Shown here: positions 57,478-64,000 of the stretch, one piece after another
How positions within the stretch are numbered: the first letter of the stretch is position 1
Layout of the letters: each line of letters starts with the position of its first letter
NCBI RefSeq assembly: GCF_010974945.1
Contig: NZ_JAAIVB010000014.1
Span: 62,001-126,000 of the forward strand
DNA length: 64,000 nt
Reading direction: 5' to 3'
Source of the DNA: Noviherbaspirillum galbum
GTDB lineage: Bacteria; Pseudomonadota; Gammaproteobacteria; Burkholderiales; Burkholderiaceae_D
Program-made: the position numbers and the translations under genes
Notes under the pieces: generated by a model
Told to the model about the DNA's origin: nothing
The model's database searches: none
Seen by the model: the letters and a program-made list of their open reading frames with translations, nothing else

Positions 57478-59007
57478 TTAGCCTGAAAGCGCTGCAGCGC
57501 GTTGCTGCAATTCTTTCTTCAGGACCTTGCCGGTCGCCGCGGCCGGCAGCTGGTCGAGCACGATGAGGTGCGACGGCACCTTGTAGGGAGAAAGATTGGC
57601 TCTCAGGTAGTCGCGCAGGCGCGCCAGATCGATGGCCGTTCCCGAGACCGGTTCGATGAAGGCGACCACTTCCTCGTTGCCTTCGACGGCGCGGCCGACC
57701 ACCGCCGACTGGACCACGCCGGGATAGGCATTGAGCACCTGCTCGACCTCGATGGGATAGACGTTGAAGCCCGAGCGGATGATGAGTTCCTTGCTGCGGC
57801 CGACGATGAAGAACGCGCCGTCGGGATCCATGCGCGCGAGGTCGCCGGTGCGCAGCCAGCCGTCGGGTGTGATGGTGTCGGCGGTCAGTTCGGGCGCGCG
57901 GTAGTAGCCCTGCATCACGTTCGGGCCGCGCAGCCAGAGTTCGCCGGTGCCGTCCTCGCTGGTGTCGGCGCCGTGCAGTGTCACCTCGATGCCCGGGATC
58001 GGCATGCCCACCGAGCAATCGTCGCGCGGCGCATCCATGCGCGTCTGGCAGATCGAGGGCGAGGCTTCGGTCATGCCGTAGCCGTTTTGCAGGCGGATGC
58101 CGAAGGTGTTCTCGAAGGCCTGCTTCAGCGGCTGGGTCAGCGGCGCGCCGCCGGACTGGGCGACCCGCAGGCGCGGAAAGCGCAGCGGCGTGCCGCCGGT
58201 TTCGCTCCATTCGAACAGCTTGGCGTACATCGCGGGGGCTCCGTGCATGACGCTGATGCCGCGCTCCGCCAGCGCATGGGCCAGGCCCGCCGGCTGGTAG
58301 CGCGCCTCGAGGTAGACGCTCGCGCCGCCGAGCAGCGATCCGATCAGCACCGTCGACAAGCCGTAGACGTGCGAGAACGGCAGCACGCCGTACACCACGT
58401 CGTCCGGCGTGATCTGCCGCATGCGCACGCTGTTGGCGGCAACGTAAAGCAGGTTGGCATGGGAAAGCATGACCGCCTTCGGCGCGCCGGTGGTGCCCGA
58501 GGTATAGACCATGGCCGCGACCTGGCGGGCCGGATCGGCGGCGGCCGGCTCGGGAATGGCGGCGTCGTTGAGAGGTCCCAGCATCAGCTCGCCGATGCCG
58601 TCCCAGCGCACGCGCTGCGCGCCGCGCGCATTGCCGTGCGCGGCCGCGGATGGCGAACCGTCGTTGAAGTACAGCGCGCGCCGCGCGCCGGAGTGTTCGA
58701 TGAAATTCAGGATCTCGCGCTCGGAGAGGCGGGCGTTGACGGTCGCCGACCAGGCGCCGGCGCGGCTCGCCGCAAGGATGCAGGCAGCCAGCGCAATGGA
58801 GTTCTCGCCCACCAGCAACACCCGGTCGCCGGGCCGCACACCGGCCTCCGCCAGGCGCCGCACGCCGGCATCGACCAAGGCGTCGAGTTCCCCGTAGGAC
58901 ACGATGCGCCCGCCCTCGAACAAGGCAGGAGCTTGGGCCTGAATCGTGGTCCAACGCTGGAATGCGTCATCGATGCGCTGGCAATTCTGGGGCGCGATGC
59001 TGCTCAT
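57478..59007 (-). CDS. AMP-forming acyl-CoA synthetase (class I adenylate-forming)
   Basis: A 509-residue ligase that activates a carboxylic acid via acyl-AMP to its CoA ester. P-loop YTSGTTGAPKAVMLSH, the A5 motif GYGMTEASP, the hinge region WLRTGDLARMDPDGAFFIVGRSKELIIRSGFNVYP and the catalytic Lys in ATGKVLKKEL are all present. It lies between the binding protein and the divergent beta-oxidation genes. Because the nearby CoA-transferase is decayed, this ligase may be the sole activating step for the imported acid (inference). ATG at 59007 follows CAGGAGATTCC. Confidence 0.88.
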   Translation of the reverse strand: MSSIAPQNCQRIDDAFQRWTTIQAQAPALFEGGRIVSYGELDALVDAGVRRLAEAGVRPGDRVLLVGENSIALAACILAASRAGAWSATVNARLSEREILNFIEHSGARRALYFNDGSPSAAAHGNARGAQRVRWDGIGELMLGPLNDAAIPEPAAADPARQVAAMVYTSGTTGAPKAVMLSHANLLYVAANSVRMRQITPDDVVYGVLPFSHVYGLSTVLIGSLLGGASVYLEARYQPAGLAHALAERGISVMHGAPAMYAKLFEWSETGGTPLRFPRLRVAQSGGAPLTQPLKQAFENTFGIRLQNGYGMTEASPSICQTRMDAPRDDCSVGMPIPGIEVTLHGADTSEDGTGELWLRGPNVMQGYYRAPELTADTITPDGWLRTGDLARMDPDGAFFIVGRSKELIIRSGFNVYPIEVEQVLNAYPGVVQSAVVGRAVEGNEEVVAFIEPVSGTAIDLARLRDYLRANLSPYKVPSHLIVLDQLPAAATGKVLKKELQQRAAALSG

Positions 59008-59301
59008 GGAATCTCCTGTCGAGGCGGTATTGCCCGTCCTCAAGGGGACGGAAGCGAGACGGCTGCGATGGTGGCACAGGCAATGCGCGAAAGTCAACGG
59101 GTTTTCGGAATTAAATTCCACTCTGCAGCATAACATGCAAGCGCATATTACTTTTTTGTCCGACTTGCTCACATGTTATAGAGAAATGACGTTTGTCGCA
59201 CTTCAAGCAGGACCGCCGATCCCTTGACATGGATGCATGAAACCAATACAGTTCCATTTCTACGTATTATATTCCACAATGCAGAACAAAAAGGAGAAAA
59301 T
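59008..59301. promoter_or_regulatory. Divergent catabolic promoter region with duplicated 14-bp motif
   Basis: The 294-bp space between the synthetase and the beta-oxidation genes. It is AT-rich from 59100 to 59300, unlike the GC-rich surroundings. TTGACA at 59224-59229 and TACAGT at 59247-59252 (17-bp spacing) make a good sigma-70 promoter for the plus-strand genes. ATTCCAC-N2-TGCAG occurs at 59115-59128 and 59271-59284; the second copy lies just past the expected transcription start and before the ribosome-binding site. Next to the first copy is the palindrome GGAATT-A-AATTCC (59107-59119). Confidence 0.6.
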
Positions 59302-60840
59302 ATGAACACCCAGATGCTTCCCCAGCCAGGTTCTGCAGATCTCGTCGTGGGACTCGTCGGTTGCGGCGTCATGGGGCGGGGCATCGCGCAGATCGCGGTG
59401 CTCTCCGGCGCGACCGTCCGCATGTTCGACACCCGCGAGGGCGGCGCCGAAGCCGCGCACAAGGAATTGACGGCGACCTTCGGCAAGCTGGTGGAAAAAG
59501 GCAAGCTGGATGCCGCGAAGGCGGAAGCCGCGGGCCAGCGCCTGCAAGCCTGTCCTGCACTGGAACAGCTCGCCGGCTGCCACGTGATCGTCGAGGCGAT
59601 CGTCGAAGACCTGGCTGCCAAGCGGTCGCTGTTTGCCTCGCTGGAACAGGTCGCCGGCCCCGACGCCATCCTCGCCACCAACACCTCATCCCTGCCGGTG
59701 ACGGCGATCGCCGCCGGGCTGCAGCGCCCCGAGCGCGTTGCCGGCTTCCATTTCTTCAATCCCGTACCGCTGATGAAGATCGTCGAGGTCATCGGCGGCT
59801 TCCTGACCGACGCCGCGGTGGTCGACTACATGCTGGCGCTCGGCGCCCAGTGGGGCCATGCCGCGGTGCGCGCCAAGGACACGCCGGGATTCATCGTCAA
59901 TCATGCCGGCCGGGGCTACGGCACCGAAGGCCTGCGCATCCTGAACGAGAACATCGCCAGCGTGCCGGCGCTGGACGCGATCCTGCGCGATACCGCCGGC
60001 TTCCGGCTCGGCCCCTGCGAACTGCTCGACCTGACCGGCCTGGACGTGTCGCACCCGGTCATGGAATCGATCTATCAGCAGTACTACGAAGAGCCGCGCT
60101 TCCGCCCGCAGGTGCTGACGCGCCAGATGCTGACTGCCGGCGCGCTCGGCCGCAAGACCGGCCATGGCTTCTATCATTACCCGGACGGCAAGAAGCAGGA
60201 GATCGCCGAACCGCAGCAAGCGAGCGCCAGGCCGCGCGCGGTCTGGTTGAGCAACGAGCGGCCCGAGATGGCCGAGCGGGTCGCCAACCTCGTGTCGGCG
60301 GCCGGCGTGTCCATCGAGTCCGGCAGCAAGCCCAGCGATGACGCGCTGTGCATCGTCACGCCGCTCGGCGAAGACGTCACCACCTGCTGCGCGCGCGAGG
60401 GCCTCGATCCGCGCCGCACCGTGGGCGTGGAAGCCCTGTTCGACGCCAGCAAGCGGCGCGTGGTCATGACAAATCCCGCCACCACCGCGGAGGCGCTGGC
60501 GCAGGCGGTCGGCGTGCTGAACGCCACCGGCGTGCCGGTCAGCGTGATCCGCGACAGCGCGGGCCTCGTGACCCAGCGCGTGGTTGCCCACATCGTGAAC
60601 GTTGCCTGCGAGATCGCGCAGCAGGACATCGCCGCACCGGAAGACATCGACCGCGCCGTCACCCTCGGCCTCGGCTATCCGGTCGGCCCGCTGACCTGGG
60701 GCGACCGCCTCGGCCCGATGACGGTTCTCACCATTCTGAAAAACCTCGAACAGCTTACCGGTGACGCGCGCTACCGCGCCAGCCCGTGGCTGCAGCGCCG
60801 CGCCCTGCTCGGCCTATCGCTTCAACACAAGGAGATCTGA
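59302..60840 (+). CDS. 3-hydroxyacyl-CoA dehydrogenase (PaaH/FadB-type)
   Basis: A 512-residue NAD+-dependent dehydrogenase. The cofactor fold is GLVGCGVMGRGIAQIA (Gly20-x-Gly22-x-x-Gly25), the active-site block is GFHFFNPVPLMKIVEVIGG, and a second C-terminal 3HCDH domain is present (RDSAGLVTQRVVAHIVNVACE, then TLGLGYPVGPLTWGDRLGP). Its size and double C-terminal domain resemble PaaH-type enzymes rather than the short HbdH. ATG at 59302 follows AAAAGGAGAAAAT, a near-perfect ribosome-binding site. It begins a three-gene unit with the thiolase and gcdH. Confidence 0.88.
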   Translation: MNTQMLPQPGSADLVVGLVGCGVMGRGIAQIAVLSGATVRMFDTREGGAEAAHKELTATFGKLVEKGKLDAAKAEAAGQRLQACPALEQLAGCHVIVEAIVEDLAAKRSLFASLEQVAGPDAILATNTSSLPVTAIAAGLQRPERVAGFHFFNPVPLMKIVEVIGGFLTDAAVVDYMLALGAQWGHAAVRAKDTPGFIVNHAGRGYGTEGLRILNENIASVPALDAILRDTAGFRLGPCELLDLTGLDVSHPVMESIYQQYYEEPRFRPQVLTRQMLTAGALGRKTGHGFYHYPDGKKQEIAEPQQASARPRAVWLSNERPEMAERVANLVSAAGVSIESGSKPSDDALCIVTPLGEDVTTCCAREGLDPRRTVGVEALFDASKRRVVMTNPATTAEALAQAVGVLNATGVPVSVIRDSAGLVTQRVVAHIVNVACEIAQQDIAAPEDIDRAVTLGLGYPVGPLTWGDRLGPMTVLTILKNLEQLTGDARYRASPWLQRRALLGLSLQHKEI

Positions 60841-60843
60841 TCC

Positions 60844-62046
60844 ATGCTTGACGCCTACATCTACGACGGCCTGCGTTCGCCGATCGGCCGCCACGGCGGC
60901 GCGCTCGCGGCGGTGCGCCCCGACGACCTCGTCGCCGAGGTCATGCGCGCGCTCGTCGCACGCAATCCCTGGCCGGCGGATGCCATCGAGGATGTCATTC
61001 TCGGCGACACCAACCAGGCTGGCGAGGATTCCCGCAACGTCGCGCGCAACGCTCTGCTCGCAGCCGGCCTGCCGGTGACGGTGGGCGGCCAGACCGTCAA
61101 CCGCCTGTGCGCCTCCGGCCTGGCGGCGGTGATGGACGCGGCCCGCGCCGTGACCTGCCGCGAAGGCGAGCTGTTCATCGCCGGCGGCGTGGAAAGCATG
61201 AGCCGCGCGCCCTTCGTCGTGGCCAAGTCCGAGTCCGCGTTCAGCCGCGACTTCAAGGTCTTCGACACCACCATCGGCGCGCGCTTCCCCAACCCGAAGG
61301 TGCTCGCCGAGCATGGCGCGCACACCATGCCCGAGACTGGCGACAACGTCGCCCGCGACTTCGGCATCAGCCGCGAGGATGCCGATGCCTTCGCCCTGGC
61401 TTCGCAGATGAAGTATCACGCGGCCCTGCAGGACGGTTTCTTCCAGGGCGAGATCCACCCGATCAGCGTGCCCACCGGCCGCAAGACGCCGCCGGTCGTG
61501 GTCGACCAGGATGAACATCCGCGTCCCGACGCCACCATGGCGTCGCTCGCCAAGCTCAAGCCGCTGTTCGAAGGCGGCGTGGTCACCGCGGGCAACGCCT
61601 CCGGCATCAATGACGGCGCCGCGGCCCTGCTGATCGGCAGCCGCGCCGCCGGCGAAAAAGCCGGCAAGGCCCCGATGGTGCGCATCCGCGCCGCGGCGGT
61701 GGCCGGCGTCGAGCCGCGCATCATGGGCGTCGGCCCGGTGCAGGCGATCCGCAAGGCGCTCGAGCGCGCGGACCTGACGCTGAACGACATGGACATCATC
61801 GAGATCAACGAAGCCTTCGCGAGCCAGGTGCTGGGCTGCCTCAAGCTGCTCGGCATCGCCTTCGACGATGCGCGCGTGAATCCGAACGGCGGCGCGATCG
61901 CGGTCGGCCACCCGCTCGGCGCCTCGGGCGCCCGCCTGGCCCTGACGGCAAGCCGGGAACTCGCGCGGCGCAATGGGCGCTACGCGGTCGTGAGCCTGTG
62001 CATCGGCGTCGGCCAGGGGCTGGCCGTCGTTCTTGAACGCATCTGA
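60844..62046 (+). CDS. Acetyl-CoA acyltransferase / beta-ketoadipyl-CoA-type thiolase
   Basis: A 400-residue thiolase. Active-site Cys89 is in [22 protein letters not shown] carries the catalytic His, and the C-terminal Cys is in SLCIGVGQG. The start [21 protein letters not shown] and [20 protein letters not shown] match the PcaF/PaaJ group, which cleaves beta-ketoadipyl-CoA into acetyl-CoA and succinyl-CoA, so a dicarboxyl-CoA substrate is plausible. It follows the dehydrogenase by 3 bp. Confidence 0.9.
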   Translation: MLDAYIYDGLRSPIGRHGGALAAVRPDDLVAEVMRALVARNPWPADAIEDVILGDTNQAGEDSRNVARNALLAAGLPVTVGGQTVNRLCASGLAAVMDAARAVTCREGELFIAGGVESMSRAPFVVAKSESAFSRDFKVFDTTIGARFPNPKVLAEHGAHTMPETGDNVARDFGISREDADAFALASQMKYHAALQDGFFQGEIHPISVPTGRKTPPVVVDQDEHPRPDATMASLAKLKPLFEGGVVTAGNASGINDGAAALLIGSRAAGEKAGKAPMVRIRAAAVAGVEPRIMGVGPVQAIRKALERADLTLNDMDIIEINEAFASQVLGCLKLLGIAFDDARVNPNGGAIAVGHPLGASGARLALTASRELARRNGRYAVVSLCIGVGQGLAVVLERI

Positions 62047-62069
62047 ATTTGAACCGAGGAGAACCGACA

Positions 62070-63242
62070 ATGAAAGCGCAATTCCACTGGGACGACCCGC
62101 TGCTGCTGGACCAGCAGCTCACCGACGAAGAACGCATGGTGCGCGACGCCGCCCAGGCCTACTGCCAGGACAAGCTGCAGCCGCGCGTGCTCGAAGCCTT
62201 CCGCAACGAAACCACCGACCCCTCCATCTTCCGCGAGATGGGCGAACTCGGCCTGCTCGGCCCCACCATCCCCGAACAGTACGGCGGCCCCGGCCTGAAC
62301 TACGTCAGCTACGGCCTCATCGCCCGCGAGGTCGAGCGCGTCGACTCCGGTTACCGCTCCATGATGAGCGTGCAATCCTCCCTCGTCATGGTGCCCATCT
62401 ACGAATTCGGCACCGAGGCCCAGAAACAGAAATACCTGCCCAAGCTCGCCACCGGCGAATGGATCGGCTGCTTCGGCCTGACCGAACCCAACCACGGCTC
62501 CGACCCCGGCTCCATGGTCACCCGCGCCCGCAAGGTGCCCGGCGGCTATTCGCTGTCCGGCGCCAAGATGTGGATCTCCAACTCGCCGATCGCCGACGTG
62601 TTCGTGGTCTGGGCCAAGGACGATGAAGGCGCGATCCGCGGCTTCGTGCTGGAAAAGGGAATGAAAGGCTTGAGCGCGCCGGCCATCCATGGCAAGTTCG
62701 GCCTGCGCGCCTCGATCACCGGCGAGATCGTGATGGACGAGGTGTTCTGCCCGGAAGAGAACGCGTTTCCCGAGGTGCGCGGCCTGAAGGGGCCGTTCAC
62801 CTGCCTGAACTCGGCGCGCTACGGCATTGCCTGGGGCGCGCTGGGCGCGGCCGAGGCGTGCTGGCATACGGCGCGGCAGTACGTGCTGGACCGCAAGCAG
62901 TTCGGCAAGCCGTTGGCGGCGAACCAGCTGATCCAGAAGAAGCTGGCGGACATGCAGACGGAGATCAGTCTGGGCTTGCAGGGCTGCCTGCGGCTGGGGC
63001 GGATGAAGGACGAGGGCACGGCAGCGGTGGCGATCACGTCGATGCTCAAGCGCAATTCCTGCGGCAAGGCGCTGGAGGTAGCGCGGCTGGCGCGGGACAT
63101 GCTGGGCGGGAACGGCATCTCGGACGAGTATGGCGTGATCCGGCACATGGTGAACCTGGAGGTGGTCAACACCTACGAGGGCACGCATGACATTCACGCC
63201 CTCATCCTCGGCCGCGAGCAGACCGGCATCGCCGCGTTCTAG
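62070..63242 (+). CDS. gcdH: Glutaryl-CoA dehydrogenase
   Basis: A 390-residue FAD-dependent acyl-CoA dehydrogenase. The substrate region [18 protein letters not shown] is diagnostic of glutaryl-CoA dehydrogenase, and Glu370 in [18 protein letters not shown] is the catalytic base. [14 protein letters not shown] binds FAD. It oxidises and decarboxylates glutaryl-CoA to crotonyl-CoA in lysine, tryptophan and aromatic degradation. ATG at 62070 follows CGAGGAGAACCGACA. In many beta- and gammaproteobacteria it is followed by a CaiB-family glutarate CoA-transferase; here the following gene is broken. Confidence 0.93.
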   Translation: MKAQFHWDDPLLLDQQLTDEERMVRDAAQAYCQDKLQPRVLEAFRNETTDPSIFREMGELGLLGPTIPEQYGGPGLNYVSYGLIAREVERVDSGYRSMMSVQSSLVMVPIYEFGTEAQKQKYLPKLATGEWIGCFGLTEPNHGSDPGSMVTRARKVPGGYSLSGAKMWISNSPIADVFVVWAKDDEGAIRGFVLEKGMKGLSAPAIHGKFGLRASITGEIVMDEVFCPEENAFPEVRGLKGPFTCLNSARYGIAWGALGAAEACWHTARQYVLDRKQFGKPLAANQLIQKKLADMQTEISLGLQGCLRLGRMKDEGTAAVAITSMLKRNSCGKALEVARLARDMLGGNGISDEYGVIRHMVNLEVVNTYEGTHDIHALILGREQTGIAAF

Positions 63243-64000
63243 CATGAATACTGCTGCTGTCGGTCCAACAAGCGCTCGCTGACGATTGACATCAGTTCCT
63301 TGGAAGCCCAGGCGCTTATCCGCGATCTGGCGTGCAAGGCGGATGTTCTGCTCGAAAACTTCAAGGTCGGCGGCCTACGGCAGTATGGGCTCGATGCTGA
63401 AGCGCTGCTGCAACTGAATCCGCGCCTGGTATATGCCTCGATCACCGGTTTTGGGCAAGACGGTCCGTATGCCGCCCGCGCCGGCTACGACTTCCTGAAC
63501 CAGGCGGCCAATTACCTGATCGGCGACATGGTACCCGAGCGCATGGGCAATGCCCACCCGAACATCGTGCCTTACCAGGACTTCCCGACCGCCGACGGTG
63601 ACATGATCCTCGCCATCGGCAACGACACCCAATTCGCCCGTTTTTGCGAGATCGCTGGACACCCCGAGTGGGCCAGCGATGAACGCTTTGCCAGCAACCG
63701 TGGCCGCGTCGAGAACAGGGCGGTGCTATTACCGCTGCTGCGACAGGCAACGGTATTCCGCACCACGCGCGATTGGATGGAAGCGCTGGAGCGGGCAAGC
63801 GTGCCATGCGGGCCGATCAACCGCATCGATCAAGTATTCGACGATCCACAGGTCAAGGCACGGGAGTTGTGCGTGAAGCTGCCCCATCCTTTGGCTGGAG
63901 AAGTGCCGCTGGTGGCCAACCCGATCCGACTGTCAGGGTCCCCCATTGAATATCGGCGTGCGCCACCGCTCTTGGGTCAGCATACCGACGAGGTGCTGGC
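63243..64000 (+). pseudogene. CaiB/BaiF-family CoA-transferase remnant, probably of a glutarate CoA-transferase
   Basis: Open in the same frame as gcdH directly after its stop codon, with no start codon of its own, and cut off by the right edge. Recognisable CaiB-type blocks are NKRSLTIDISSLEAQALIRDL, LLENFKVGGLRQYGLD, YASITGFGQDGPYAARAGYDF, RMGNAHPNIVPYQDFPTADG, VPCGPINRIDQVFDDPQV and PPLLGQHTDEVL. About 80 N-terminal residues are absent, and YDF runs straight into LNQAANYL, skipping about 60 residues that normally include the catalytic Asp. The DNA has less GC at third positions than gcdH. Non-functional in this form; an assembly gap is an alternative explanation. Confidence 0.8.

Overview
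The window is high-GC (roughly 65% by eye), densely coded bacterial chromosome. Gene content and order point to a betaproteobacterium of the Burkholderiales, most likely Oxalobacteraceae (Herbaspirillum/Noviherbaspirillum/Massilia type). The evidence is the nadK-recN cluster next to hrcA, fur divergent from bamE, a leuS-lptE-holA-proA run, polyhydroxybutyrate genes and a CheR-tethered chemoreceptor. The family assignment is inference from gene families and order; no search was run. No phage, integrase, insertion sequence, rRNA or CRISPR array was seen.

Layout: 1-6.8 kb holds hemH (cut by the window edge), recN, nadK, a HAD hydrolase, hrcA, a small unknown gene, a PilZ protein and fur. 6.9-15.2 kb is a plus-strand housekeeping run: bamE, dapB, a barstar-like gene, leuS, lptE, holA, proA, a HemJ/CopD-type membrane protein and a DsbA-like isomerase. 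15.2-15.9 kb is a composite non-coding repeat (copy A). 15.9-22.7 kb carries an RlmL-like methyltransferase, gabD, a VOC protein, a secreted PHA depolymerase and two orphan periplasmic binding proteins. 22.8-25.5 kb carries tRNA-Gly(UCC), trmB, repeat copy B and a short malic enzyme. 25.8-36.5 kb is mixed: an orphan gspA-gspB pair, a MarR/cupin/thioesterase group with shared operator-like sites, SirB2, a cyclic-nucleotide-type sensor fused to GGDEF, a zinc peptidase, a gene with a perfect 66-bp internal duplication, an S4 protein and an exonuclease/GIY-YIG fusion.

36.6-38.6 kb is a small heat-shock island: two tandem hsp20 genes divergent from a cbpA-like dnaJ, with sigma-32-like promoters facing both ways. 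39-44 kb holds polymer metabolism: a phasin, then phbA-phbB, separated by a TehA/SLAC1-type transporter and an unknown gene. 44.5-51.5 kb holds a chemoreceptor, a MarR regulator divergent from an RND efflux pair, and then repeat copy C.

52.0-64.0 kb looks like a catabolic unit for an organic acid handled as its CoA ester. It has an IclR regulator, a complete Liv-type ABC importer (livFGMHK), an AMP-forming acyl-CoA synthetase and, facing the other way, a 3-hydroxyacyl-CoA dehydrogenase, a thiolase and a glutaryl-CoA dehydrogenase. A CaiB-type CoA-transferase remnant follows; it has lost its N-terminus and an internal segment that should carry the catalytic Asp. The proposed scheme is import, activation by the synthetase, then glutaryl-CoA-type dehydrogenation and beta-oxidation, with the synthetase possibly replacing the lost transferase. 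A 14-bp motif repeated on both flanks of the divergent promoter region is the best candidate operator.

I did not find a clearly novel system of the defence or mobile-element kind. The observations most worth following up are the composite repeats, the decayed CoA-transferase in the catabolic island, the duplicated small gene and the two candidate regulatory site pairs.
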